In this document: positions 11,301-22,124 of the stretch, piece by piece
How the letters are laid out: each line of letters starts with the position of its first letter
How positions within the stretch are numbered: the stretch's first letter is position 1
Source: Ligula intestinalis
Lineage: Eukaryota > Platyhelminthes > Cestoda > Diphyllobothriidea > Diphyllobothriidae
Assembly (NCBI GenBank): GCA_036362985.1
Contig: JAYGXS010000001.1
Coordinates: 37,260,249 to 37,324,248, forward strand
Reading direction: 5' to 3'
Length of the DNA stretch: 64,000 bases
Notes under the pieces: model-generated
What the model saw: the letters and a program-made list of their open reading frames with translations, nothing else
Databases searched by the model: none
What the model was told of the DNA's origin: nothing
Translations under genes and position numbers: made by a program

Positions 11301-12212
11301 GACACGCGAATATTTGCCGCTCCTGGAATTTACCGCCGGATCATCTATTCCAAGTAGGTGGGATATTCCTACTTTCCGTATTCTGCTTAAAAAGCTATAC
11401 CAGTCATCCTTACCTGAAATTGTGCTAACTCAAAGTGACAAAGGAGAAGAAGGAGGAACATTTCGAACTTATTACGTGTCTTCAGTCGCGAACGGATCAC
11501 GAGTGATTCGAAAAGTTACACTCTCAGCCGAGATGCGAATGCGCCGCGCGGTTGGAGTAATTGAAAGGTTACGGAATTAAGGAATAAGGGAGAAGACGCG
11601 AATTACAAATAACTTAACAACCACTGGAAGCAAGCTTTTGTTCCCCTGACTTTTCACCTGTTGGGATAGCCTAAAATTGAGGCGTTTAGAAAAGCAATAA
11701 GTATGATGCAAATGCTTGGCTCTGACGTCAAACACTAAATTTGATACAAAAGCAGTTTCGAGGAGATTCTCTAACAGTATCCTGAGTCGCACTCAAGTGA
11801 AATTAAATACTGGGTGATAGAAAGCAGGAATAGGTAGCTCATTTTTAGAAAAGGCCCTTCGTTAAAGTCCACGTGGAGGATAAAGTTAGAGTCAGGGTTA
11901 AGTTTAGGGTTAACGTCGTCTGTAACACGCGGAACGTACCTATTTCATTGTCACATTTACAGAGTTGTCAAATTAAAAGGCCTCTAGGGAATGCTCATGG
12001 CGAATGGCCGATACCCGAGAAATTTGGACAACCGCTGCATTCAACAGTGAGACAAAAAATCTCCATTACAGCGGTCCACGATTTTCGCGAGCCCCTCATG
12101 CTGTAGGAAAGTCTGGGAAGGCGAAAACTGACAGGTTTGTGTCCATATAGACCACAAGGCACGTATCAGGTCGCATATGCTGAGACCGCTATACCCACTG
12201 CCACAGCAAGAG
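11300..12212. other. No gene recognised; short telomere-like tract
   Basis: A brief degenerate GGGTTA tract lies at about 11885-11915. An 88-codon open frame at 11314-11580 (+) has no recognisable domain, and I do not call it a gene. Confidence 0.4.
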
Positions 12213-12223
12213 ACGTCTGGAAT

Positions 12224-12451
12224 CGCCAATATAGGAGAATATACGAGTTCCAGGCAGCAGTTCCGAAAAAGAAGATAGGATCACTGGAATAAGGACTTTA
12301 TTTTCCTGACGTTTCGGATTCCGTCGGGAATCCTTAGTCATAGGTAATCGTAAACAGGTCTGAGACATGCGCAGATAAAGGGTTCCCAACGGAATCCGAA
12401 ACGTCAGGAAAATAAAGTCCTTGTTCCAGTGATCGCATCTTCTTCTTCGGA
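12224..12451. mobile_element. Palindromic non-autonomous PLE (foldback), 228 bp
   Basis: The left half carries the inverted tail (12224-12259, with 'cgccaatataggagaatat') and arm (about 12260-12334). The right arm (about 12377-12451) is its reverse complement. An exact 11-bp direct repeat, acgtctggaat, flanks it at 12213-12223 and 12452-12462. The spacer matches part of the 551-bp element's left arm ('cataggtaatcgta' to 'gagacatgc') and then jumps at 'aggg', so it looks like a shortened version. Each arm retains 'ggaatccgaaacgtcaggaa' or its complement, the 3' half of the hammerhead-like motif. Confidence 0.8.
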
Positions 12452-12469
12452 ACGTCTGGAATTGTTTGC

Positions 12470-14800
12470 TACACCTGGTGCAGTTTCAGGCAAGCAAACT
12501 AGATCGCGAAAATGGGATATTATTTCGGCTGCGGATGAACGAGCATACATTAGTGCTAAGGATGAGTGATACCAACTCTCGAGTTGTGGCTCACGTGACG
12601 CGACAAGGTTACGCCTTCAACTTCCAGTTTGCATTAATCCTCAACACTGCCGATACTCTTGTGGGCAGCGAGTTACTTGAGTAACAGTCCCAGTTCCACA
12701 GTCCACTAGCAAACGAAACAACCTTTCTCTCTCCTGTTTAAATCTAGGTCCTTGGCTCGACAGCCCAGATTCCGAAGCGCTGGGTAGAGCACTTCAGAAG
12801 TGACCTCAACCACTAATCCGTGATCCCTGACCTCGTCATCAGACGGATACCCCAAGCGGGAACGAGCAATGACCTGGATCTCCCGCCTTCCCTCCCAGAA
12901 ACTACCCGAGCCGTGCAAACACTTCCCACTAGGAAAGCGTCAGGATTATTTCTCGCATCCTTCTCATGTTTCCAAGAACCATAAACAATACAGACTGCTT
13001 CCAGAAAGTCACTGGGACTTCCGACGGCACATCGGGACAATCGATATGGAATTCACGGCAGAGTCAGAAGATGCGAACCGTCTTTCAAAATTTATTAGTA
13101 GGCACGGTGAATCGCAGTGGACTGTGGATAGTCAAACATAAATTGTGCTTCGTATAAGCTGGAAGGCAGGCATCCCAAGAAATGTAATTTTAAGGAAAGG
13201 CATCCCAAAGGACGCCACCGCTACTATTCTTATTGGGTTCTGTTTAAAAAGGCAAAATTACACCTAGGACAAGGTTAAGAAACCGAAAATGCTCCTTTGC
13301 ACTATCCAGCGAGTAGGTGTAGTTTTCGACAACCTCTACATTAAGTGTAAATAAAGTATCCAAGAGGATGGGGCAAGTTACCGGCAAAAGCTATCAAACA
13401 AGTGGTATACTTCAGTGTCACTAATCTCATAGTGTCAGTTGAAACGATGGTGAAAAAAAAATACTGCCGGGCCAGAGATAACATTGCCTGTGCGTTTATA
13501 CTGGAAGCTTTGATGGTGAAAAGTGAAGCACCATCTCGAGCCGCACTATGCTCTCGAAAATGGTACCATGCAAACATTGCACGTGCGAAAGGCCAGCGGG
13601 CAGGTGCTAATAGTGACGCCGACCTCACGGAAGTCCAGCGAGGGTGCAAGCACCCTCGCCCCCGAAATCCATAGCGTACAGGGTACAGATGTACCGGAAA
13701 GATCACGCATGATGTACTGTCATACTTGAGTGGCATGAAGGGACGTTCGCAAGGCCTGACATTTCGCAAAAATAAATATTTATCACATAATAAAAAAGCT
13801 GTTACTGACGAAAGTATGCAAAAAGTAAGGCATTGGAACACTGTTGAGTAGCAAAAAGGCACGGTATAACGCCCTCTAGCAAAAGACATACGTTCTCATC
13901 TAAATCAGCTCATTAATCTTAGCTCTGAAGAGAATATTTGCTACTCCTAAAGAACCTTGAGACGGGTCCTTCAGATGTGGACCACATCAGATGGACCTAC
14001 TGACAACTGGGTGAAATTGCGAAGGTTTTCATTTGTCTCGTTTTCAGCATTTTTGACACGTTCTTCTCAGAAGGAAACTGAACCGGTAGAGCCTCTGAAC
14101 TAGCTTCCTACAATTTAGTTTCTATGATAAAGTAAAGAAAGCACGCAGCGCAAATGCGATTTGTTCATTTTTTATAGATTTGTGAAGACCACGTCTTCTC
14201 ATATAGAGGCCTCTGTTACAATCATTCTCGTATTACAGCTGGCCTTGGGAAACTAAAGAGCGCACTTTATGCATTGAAACAAATCTGCGGTGCTCATGTG
14301 TCTTTTTTCGTTGAATATGCCTAAGAACACCATGTGTTACTTCCTAAAAGCCACCCATTCCAACCATTTACACACAAAGCAACACTCCCGGATAGATGCC
14401 GAGGGCACACGTTTCCTGAGTTAAATCTGCGCTAACTGGTCAATCGATAAAAAATGGGAAGAAGGTTTCACTCCAGAATTCCGTCAATAGGGGAGTATTT
14501 TGGAACTCCCAACATTCCTCAGCCTTCTTCTTCGTTGGTTGAAAGACAGTGTCACGATCTTAATCGGGCAGAGGCCAACAAAATTCGTTGTTCGGACCCA
14601 TTTGCAAGAGCATAACCATAAGAAAAGATTAACCAGTTGGACATAATCCCAGAAATCCAACGGACGCTATCCATTCCATGTGAAAGATCACTCGTGGCGG
14701 GCAGTTGGCTGCCTCCTCGGCGAAGAGCGTTTCAGGCCTCTATTGTAGGCTCAATGATATCATTACAGACGAAAGTCGTATAAGCGGTTGGCATACTAAA
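12470..14800. other. No recognised gene outside one open frame
   Basis: Apart from the 182-codon minus frame at 13341-13889, I see only short frames and no repeat shared with the rest of the window. Confidence 0.4.
13341..13889 (-). CDS. Uncharacterised open frame, 182 codons
   Basis: This is the longest open frame in its neighbourhood; I do not recognise the product. It is rich in Cys, Arg, Phe and aromatic residues. It has no clear signal peptide, catalytic motif or zinc-ligand spacing. The plus strand of 13402-13729 is also open for 90 codons, which is common in GC-balanced repeat DNA. No splice-linked exons or paralogues were seen in the window. It may be a piece of an unknown mobile element or a chance frame. 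Confidence 0.2.
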   Translation of the reverse strand: MSFARGRYTVPFCYSTVFQCLTFCILSSVTAFLLCDKYLFLRNVRPCERPFMPLKYDSTSCVIFPVHLYPVRYGFRGRGCLHPRWTSVRSASLLAPARWPFARAMFAWYHFREHSAARDGASLFTIKASSINAQAMLSLARQYFFFTIVSTDTMRLVTLKYTTCLIAFAGNLPHPLGYFIYT

Positions 14801-14819
14801 ACTGCCGATTAAACCTGCC

Positions 14820-15470
14820 TTATCCTCTACCTGGCCGCTCCGTGAACCGCCAGGTGGTCACTAGCTCGCAGTTCCTACGGCATGAAGTAGCACCGCGAAG
14901 CAAATCCAACCGTCGGCTCCTACTCTGCTCAACCGCGCGTCTGCACTCGCGTGTGCCAGTTGAGGTCATGCTACTACTGCACCAATCACCGAGCGACGCG
15001 GTGGACGCACATAATTACCGACGCGGGTGAACACGTGACGTGGCGTGGTCTGCCGCAGCCGTGGACCGGGGCAGGGGTGACAGCAGTTCGGTCGGGGGTG
15101 CGTCATCACAACACGAGAGATGCAGACTCATCACAGACCATAAACTGGTTTTTCTCTCTCTGTCATGTTCAAGGTTTAGATCTGAAGATGTCTAGACCTT
15201 TGATGCAGTAAGGCATTCTGCTGTGGTAGCCATTTGCCAAACTTGTACGCATTTACAACTTGGCCATATTTTCATTTGTGCATAACTTTCTAGACTAACC
15301 CTTGCCACTTCGCAGTTCTGTAACTTGCATTTATAACCTTTTGTTTACGTTAGCGTACAACCGTTAGCTTACAAAGCCTGATTCGATAATTCCTCATACC
15401 CCCAGCGCTCGGTCCACCGGCTTTCACCTGGACATTGTATGCCCCTCAGCTTAAACAAAGGCCTGCCATT
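14820..15470 (+). repeat. PLE terminal-repeat/UTR-like block, copy 1
   Basis: Aligns in the same orientation with 35990-36490. Shared phrases are 'ccaggtggtcac...ctcgcagttcct', 'gcataattaccg', 'gtcgggggtgcgtca' and 'cggtccaccgg...ttcacct'. Here it sits directly before a PLE RT; the other copy sits directly after one. A block on both sides of PLE coding regions is what a PLE long terminal repeat predicts. Confidence 0.6.
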
Positions 15471-15479
15471 GCTTGATGA

Positions 15480-16840
15480 CCTAATCTTCCCCGTTGGCCT
15501 GAAACGATCTCTCTACAGAGAGTGGGGACAGCATGTGTGGTCAACACATTTTTCACTGTTAGGGTTGCCCTCTTCGGGGCTCTATTTAGGGATACCGACT
15601 GACATACGGATAAAAAATCTAAAGTTGGAGTCCGATGAATCCACGGTATCCTCCGTCATTGTTTCACTCTTCACTTCTATCTCACAGCAACTAGCGATCG
15701 ATGTTTTGGGACAACTTCTTAATGAACGCTACGACGACCGCGACAAACCCCTGAAGCGTGAAAATTTGCTCGAACTTCTACGACATTGCCTTGAAACCTA
15801 CTTCACATTTGGTGGGCAAATGTATGAGCAAATTAAAGGCACTCCCATGGGCTTCCCCCTATCAGGCCTGACTGCTGAAGTGGTCCTCCAACGGATAGAG
15901 CACTTGGTCTTCGCTAAATAGCAACCGCAGTTTTGGGCTCGTTATGTCGATGACATTTTCGTCATTGTCAAAACATCTGGCATCGAGCACCTCAAAAATT
16001 TACTGAACTCGGTTGATCCAAATATCCAATTCACGATGGAAGCGGAAAAAAAACAAGCAACTACCCCTCCTCGATGTCCTTGTGCGCCGTTGTTCAACTG
16101 GACTACTGCAAATCACAGTATTCAGAAAGGCCACCGACACGAATCAAGTGCTACATTTCAACAGCAATCACCCCATGTGTCACAAACGAAGTTGCGTTCG
16201 CACTCTTTTCCAAAGAGTTGAGACACATTGCAGCACACCAGCCACCAGAAGAACTGAGTTACAATACCTCCAGGAACTCCTTCGAGCAAATGGATAGCCA
16301 AAGTAATTCATCAAACAATACAGGCGCCGAGTGAACAGACGATGGCCAGTGCAATAGCAGCCTGAAGTCTGGAGGGCCATTTCCTACATAAAAGGGGTAT
16401 CCGAAGCAGTCTCAAGACTGTTACAACCTGCTGGCGTAGGCATAGCCCATCGACCACAGGCGACAATACGCCGCCAGGAGATACAAACTAAGGACAGACT
16501 GCCTCCTACCGAAACTTTTGCAGTTGTCTACAAGATACTGTGCAACGACGGAGACTGCAATTACGTTGGGGAAAGAGGTCACAACTTTCAGACCCGCCTG
16601 CACGAACACAGACTAGCAGCTCAGAAACTAGACCCAAACTCTCAACCTGCAGCACACGTCACAGAGACTGACCATGCATTCGATCTCCATGGAGCGACCA
16701 TTGTAGGCCGAGGTACTTCAAAAACCGTAAGGTTGACGCTTGAGGCATGGTACTCAGATGCCAACTCTTTCAACAGGCATCTAGACCTGCCCGTTGCCTA
16801 CAAAGTCTTGCGCCATTATGTGGAAGAAAAGACAGAATAA
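15480..16840 (+). pseudogene. Penelope-like RT plus GIY-YIG endonuclease, broken
   Basis: The frame at 15439-15921 holds RT palm blocks: a degenerate LFTSISQQLA, then YEQIKGTPMGFPLSGL near 15820-15870. An in-frame TAG follows (15919-15921), then the catalytic YVDD at 15943-15954. The frame shifts after about 16045. A degenerate endonuclease remnant (CNYVGERG, then RLHEHRLAAQ) covers about 16545-16625. The C-terminal FNRHLDLPVAYKVLRHYV lies at about 16768-16822. The N-terminal RT region is largely missing. In PLEs the RT copies the RNA and GIY-YIG nicks the target. This copy cannot encode a working enzyme. Confidence 0.85.
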
Positions 16841-17149
16841 AGCCAAACCAAACATAGGAATGGCAAATGAAGAAGAATCCCCAATGAACCGGCCGGAAGA
16901 GGAGGCAGGGTTGCCACGACCCTCTACCGGGTGACAAGGCGTCTCACTAATTGCTGTTTATGGCCCCCTGCTCCCCTGACAGCTTATTAGTGTACACCAC
17001 AATAATTGCCCCCGACTCCACTGATAGGTAATTTCCCTCCTCCCCCACCATTTTTGATTGCTGTTTCTAACGCCTTGACTAACTGATGATTTCTGACATT
17101 TTATTAGCCTATGACCACTAAAATTACCCCCTTTTTGGTGGCTACTTCT

Positions 17150-17235
17150 CAGATCTGAAGATAGACTCCTGTAAGCGTTCGAAAGCTCAGAACAATAAGT
17201 CAATTGATCTGGTGTTCGAAGCGTAGATTTTGTTT
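17150..17235 (+). repeat. Possible PLE 3' terminal-repeat relic
   Basis: 'atctgaagatagactcctg' followed by 'gttcgaaagctcag' resembles a decayed hammerhead-like core (CUGAxGAU, then CGAAA). It could be the 3' end of the PLE pseudogene at 15480-16840. Weak evidence. Confidence 0.3.
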
Positions 17236-17797
17236 GCACGCTTTCCATCACCTTTGCAATTCGTAAGATGAACCAAATTCGGATACCCGACTATCACCGG
17301 TATGATCGTGTGGTCTCATCGCCAAATAAAAGTGGTCGACGATGCGGCAGATGATCCGGGAGACTGAACCGTCCGACTTGCATTGGTTTCTTCTGAAATT
17401 TTATCAGAATTTGAACATAGACTGCTTAATTTAATAAATAAACAATGTGGGTTGGTAGAAAAAGTAGTACGGTTGTCAGAGGAGGGGGTAGGATGGGAGA
17501 ATCAGGGTCAACATCTGATTAGCTGCTAACTTGACGTTGTAACTTACCATACTAGCAGCCTAGGTGCTTGCTAAAAGGCCCATACACGTGTTTCGCCGGT
17601 ATTCTGCCGCTGCTTGACATAGCTGCGAGGGGTCCGGCTCATGAATGAGTCCTCCAGCTTCCCCTATCTGTTTTCTGGGTGATATACCGGTTTTGAAAGT
17701 TACAACATCAATTTATAGTACTAAAGACTGTCTGATGGCAGCAGGTGTATATTTCACAGGGGTTGACGGGTATCAACGCAAATATACACTTACAACT

Positions 17798-18660
17798 TTA
17801 GTCTATGCCAATAGACCTTAAATGTACTGATATATACCGCGAACAGAAATTATTTTCGCAGGAGATTAAAAAGCTGAACCTACTAACTGTTGGATTAGCC
17901 GCTTTTGACCATGGTAACTGCGGCGCCGCAACGAAGGTCCTTTGGGCGCACAGGACCGATCGGCGTAGCCTGATGGCGGTCGCTTCTGCCGTAGCCAACA
18001 TATGCTGTCCAAGAAATTTTAAATAGCTTGAGGGTACCTTGTAGATCACTCGGAATGCCTCTTTGGCATCCATGCGATGGTCTGAGTCTACCAGGTGCGC
18101 TATAATGGAACTGTTTATATCCTTTATTTGTTCCTTTCCTAACCATGTTGGAATATGTTCTTGAATTCTTTTGGATAAACGCCGGCTCGTACGACCAATA
18201 TATCCTGCCCCACAGGAGCAGGTCAATGAATATATGCACATAGAGGTGGTCAGGGCTGGCAGTTTTTCCTTGATCGCTCCGTATAGGATGGGAGTAATCG
18301 AGAATAGTACATGGGCATTGGCTGCTGGGAAGGTGGTTGCTACAGATTGACTCAGGCACCCCCTTAGAGGTTCGCTTGGTCCACCCCCTTGCAATGGGAC
18401 CCTGATGAATATTCGTTTCTTCTCTGCTGTTAACACTGAGGGTTTTGGCGGTCTTTCAGCCATATTCTTGGCGATGAATCGACTGGGATACCCATTTTTG
18501 TCGAAACATCCACTCAAAAATCTTTAGCTCCTCTTCGATGCTATCAATCGAGCAGACCCTTTTCGCCATTTGCGTCAAACATCGCACTAAATTACGTCTG
18601 AAGTTTAACGGTACGAAGCTAGCAAAATGGGAATTTTTGCAAACTGTTTAATTTGCTGTT
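17798..18660 (-). pseudogene. GIY-YIG end of a second PLE lineage, 5'-truncated
   Basis: The frame at 17798-18517 encodes a linker and then a GIY-YIG domain at about residues 90-120 (SMCIYSLTCSCGAGYIGRTS, followed by RRLSKRIQEH). A C-terminal helix region follows with MLATAEATAIRL. Upstream on the same strand, in another frame, the end of an RT is readable (FRRNLVRCLTQMAKRVCS, then a NGYPSRFI block), so one frameshift lies near 18510. RT motifs further upstream are absent, so the copy is 5'-truncated. This lineage differs clearly from the PLE at 40.4 kb. Fragments of the same lineage lie at 2.6 and 51.3 kb. Confidence 0.8.
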
Positions 18661-19380
18661 CATACCAGCCACCCACCTGTCAAACAGAATGCGGTCACCA
18701 ACCTGTGACCCACGCACTTTCTACATGGCTAAATTTCCTTTCTGGCTTCACTCTGCTTTTCAGTCGAAAACAACTTATTCACCCATAGGCAGATTGCTTC
18801 CCAGCGTCTGTGTGCAGAAGTTGCTGCAACAATCCTTCATAAGTGTTTTGAGTGTAAAACGTTTCAGGTCCTCAGAGTCAACAGTACCAAAACTGCCTAC
18901 TGAGAAACGGTGTAGGAAATGCTAATTTTCCGTCACCTTCTGCACCTACGCTACGTCAGCGGCCTGTTTTATTTATAGTACAACGATCAGATGGCTCATT
19001 TATTCATCTAACCTTTGCGTAGTTCGACCCTTTTAGCCTCAACTGATCGCTTGTTGTTTCGTTAAACGTGGACTTCGGTAGTAAGCACTACTGTGATGTC
19101 TTGTGGGGTTTCACTAGCGCGTCACGTCCAGACACGTGAACTTCGAGCCACCCACCCTCTTTGTGTGAAAAACATTGGTGTGTTGTGTTGACGGGGGACA
19201 AGTGGCAGGTCACGCGTGCAGACGAGCTCTCTAGCTCTGTCAACCACTGTATCCAAAAGCCACATCCGACAACTGACAGGTTCGGACATAGGACTGGTGT
19301 CTAAGGGTTAAACTGCAGACAGTCAACTTGCTCCCGTATTGGTGGATTCCATATGGGCGAAAAGTTGAGCGGGTAATTTC
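18660..19380. other. Low-copy repeat relatives, no gene
   Basis: About 19150-19260 resembles 27410-27500 ('gtgtgaaa' to 'gtgttgtgtt', then 'tctgtcaaccactgt'). A weaker match lies near 27050-27120. No coding domain seen. Confidence 0.35.
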
Positions 19381-19383
19381 GAG

Positions 19384-19514
19384 CCAAGTGTGATTAAACT
19401 CATGGCGCGAAGCGGGCGTTTGTAGCTTAGCGGTAGAGCATTAGACTCCGGCAAAGGCTTTCTCTGATGCACGGGTTCAAATCCCGCCAAACGCCTAGAG
19501 CTTTTCACACTTGG
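19384..19514 (+). mobile_element. tRNA-like repeat flanked by a 10-bp inverted repeat
   Basis: Perfect inverted repeats ccaagtgtga (19384-19393) and tcacacttgg (19505-19514) enclose a tRNA-like segment. It reads gcgtttg, an A-box-like agcttagcggtagagc, a B-box cgggttcaaatcccg, and caaacgc. The acceptor-like ends gcgtttg/caaacgc pair over 7 bp. The distance between D-arm and T-arm is about nine bases too long for a standard tRNA, and the relatives at 2.5 and 4.1 kb share the extra part. I take it as a mobile tRNA-derived repeat, though a functional tRNA-like RNA cannot be excluded. Confidence 0.6.
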
Positions 19515-19599
19515 GTCAACTCAAAAGAGCAAGAGAGGTCAGCGGCACTCAACATGCAAGCCTCACTATAAATAACTTTAAGCGCTTGAAACCAGCATG

Positions 19600-19790
19600 G
19601 CGCACTACAAGCTGTGACATTGAGGACTATCGAGGAGATTTAAGGCTTATAGGGTTAACCCTAAAGTCTGCAATTTCCCAGGCACGGTTCCTCAGGAGAA
19701 GGAATAAGTCATGGGAAAGCCAGATTGGTAGGAACAGTATATTCTGTACAGAGGGATTGAAGGATAGGTTGTAGGAGATTTGACTCGGAT
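19600..19790 (+). repeat. R1 repeat, head fragment
   Basis: Carries 'agggttaaccctaaag', then 'cacggttcctcaggagaagg' and 'aagtcatgggaaagccaga'. These align with the R1 copies at 24.9, 28.9 and 31.1 kb. The fragment stops before the R1 central part. Confidence 0.5.
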
Positions 19791-20039
19791 TAGTGCAAGA
19801 GCCGACATTCTAACGTGACTAAAATTTCTTGGGATAAGGCTGGACGACAGTTAACATAAAACACCTACTTAAACAAAAAATGTCAATCGAAAAATACTTT
19901 CAGAATTTCGGTTAACATTTCATTCGATAGCAAATATACACTCAGTAGGGCTCGAAAGGCCAGTATGGATAACTTGTAGGACCTTCTAAACAGGATATGG
20001 GAATATGAAGGTCCCTGTGTCCCCGCTCAAACTTCTCGC

Positions 20040-20130
20040 AGGGGTAAATAACCCTAATACTAGCCCTAATCTTAATTCAAACCTTATTCTAAACCCTAAC
20101 CCTACAGTAAACAACAACCTTAATCCTAAT
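20040..20130 (-). repeat. R3 telomere-like tract
   Basis: Degenerate CCCTAA-type repeats, preceded by a remnant of the R3 body ('aacttgtaggaccttctaaac'). Confidence 0.5.
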
Positions 20131-20589
20131 GTAGTAGTCTCGCGCTCTTATGTACTCGGACCCTGATTGATGGTCTCTGCTTCTACAACAGGATTATTAG
20201 TACTCTGATTATTTTCCTTCGTGTTAGCAGTAACTGCCGTTCCTTCACCTCTAGATGTCATTTCGCTCCTTCACAATCGTTCCAAAAAGATAAAGAGTCG
20301 GGATGGGGGGGAGGCTGAGAAAGGGTTTATTAAAAATACTTTAGTGCGGACAGAAATTGGGAAATCTCAGTAAAAATGTCTTCCACAAAATCTTCACAAA
20401 ATCCTCTCTTCTCCTTTAATCAGTTCTTGTTGTCCGTTGACGAAATTCTGCGGTTTCCGCCTCGGGTACTTCTTCTCGCTCCCGTACGCTCACTCCAATC
20501 CAATCGAGACCGAAAAACAGAAGAAAAAAGCATTAAGTAAGTTCAAGTACATGCGTCGATTAAGACACAAATGAAGACGAATTACTCCC

Positions 20590-20790
20590 TCGTTACATTA
20601 ACTCTAAACGGAACCCTAACATACATTAACGCTAACCTTAATCCTTAACGCAAACGGACTCCTTAACTTAATCTGAACCACAGCCATAAACCCAGCCATA
20701 TGTTCCTTGGAATTTGACACAATGATAAGTTTAGTGCGGATGGTTAATGTTTTCGTGTCTTCTTAAGGGGAGCAGTATGAGGCATCCTTA
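20590..20790 (-). repeat. R3 telomere-like repeat copy
   Basis: A degenerate CCCTAA tract (about 20595-20695) is followed by the R3 body 'ttggaatttgacacaatg' and 'gaggcatccttaccc'. Confidence 0.5.
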
Positions 20791-20810
20791 CCCAACTGAC
20801 TGATCGATTT

Positions 20811-21085
20811 TTATTTGTTTGCTGCTTGGCCCCTCGTGTGGAATGTTGGCCTAGCTTGATGGTAATTTGTGTTGCGTTTCGTCTTCACCGTAGAAAATTC
20901 CTGTAATACTGCTTTCTCTTTCGGTGGTTTGGTCACAGGGCCATCTTCGCTTGAAATTCCTAAGTTCGGTTTGACCTTGTCCTGTCCTTTACTCATGTAA
21001 TGGCGTCGGACTTTGTAGGCCACAAGAAGGTCCAGATGCCTGTTGACGGAACTGGCAGCTGAGTACCATGCCCCAACGTCAGTCT
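20811..21085 (-). pseudogene. PLE C-terminal tail, left arm of an inverted pair
   Basis: On the minus strand it reads WYSAASSVNRHL, then VAYKVRRHYMSKGQDKVKPN, then a 50-residue Lys-rich tail to a stop at 20811. It aligns with the C-terminus of the PLE pseudogene at 15480-16840 (NRHLDLPVAYKVLRHYV). A one-base deletion breaks the frame near 21070. RT and endonuclease parts are absent. Confidence 0.75.
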
Positions 21086-21100
21086 TTCTGCTGTTGAGGT

Positions 21101-21330
21101 CCTTCGGTGAATAAAGTCCTACGCCATTACGTGAGCAAGGGAGAGGACAAGGTCAAACCTAACTTAGTAATTGTAAGCGAAGACGACCCTCTGAAAAAAC
21201 CACCGAAAGAAAAAGCAGTATTACAGGCATTTTCTACGGTGAAGACGAAACGCAACACAAACTACCGTCAAGCTAGGCCAACATTCCACACGAGGGGCCA
21301 AGCAGCGAACAAATAAAAATCGATGAGTCC
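21101..21330 (+). pseudogene. PLE C-terminal tail, right arm of an inverted pair
   Basis: Encodes KVLRHYVSKGEDKVKPNL and a Lys-rich tail ending TFHTRGQAANK at 21316. It is about 85% identical to the left arm and lies in opposite orientation, with 3' ends pointing outward. Similarity continues past the stop ('caaataaaaatcgatgag'). Confidence 0.75.
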
Positions 21331-21334
21331 ACGA

Positions 21335-22120
21335 CTGCCGCGCACAGCCACAATTTCAGTTTACTGATCGATCAAGTCATTTTACGCTTTGACAAAGGAG
21401 AGCCCGGCTCTTCAAAACGTCAACAAACAAGTAAACTCATTTCGGTAAACACAACATGATCTCTGATTATTATCCCGAAATTCGGACTTTTGCAAACTTG
21501 AGAAATGATCCCATGATATTTCAGACATCCCGGTATGTCGGCTTTCGACTGCACCTCATTGTGTTAGCCTGCGAAAAATGCGCTCAGAGAGAAATGGTTG
21601 TTTAAGTAGTATATAACTTGCCGGCGATATCGGTGCTCTTATTAATTTAAGTCAATTTGATTGAAAAAAACGTGCACATAGAACGCCTTATTATGCACAT
21701 TTTTTTGCAAGTAATATCTATCAATTTTATCCTCGAAAAAGAGTATATTTAAGCTTAAGAATTTCTTCTAATGCTTGAATATTTTTGAGTCCGACCTTTT
21801 TCTTCATGCACGCTTACTGTGTTTAAAGAATAAAAACTGTATGCTTTCCGTGTAGCGAAAATCATACACTCGACCGCTATGAAAATACCAGATAATGCGC
21901 AGACATTTTGCAATTAATGTGGACTCTGTTGTATGCTTACTGAGGAGTAATAATAAACGTATAGATAGCTATTTCAATAACTATTGTCTAGTCTTGAAAA
22001 ATCTCATAATTAGAAACTATTTTTAAAACCGAAAGACACACTGTATTTAATAATGGAATTTGAGGAAGACCTATCAAAAGAGCAGATTAAACTGTATTTT
22101 TAAACCGTAGTTCTATCAAA
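21335..22120. other. AT-rich stretch, no feature recognised
   Basis: No coding domain or repeat shared with other parts of the window was seen. Confidence 0.4.
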
Positions 22121-22124
22121 TATA

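Noticed and set aside
19419..19495. Functional tRNA gene
   Set aside because: The region between D-arm and T-arm is about nine bases too long. Relatives at 2.5 and 4.1 kb share this and have decayed boxes, so a mobile repeat is more likely.
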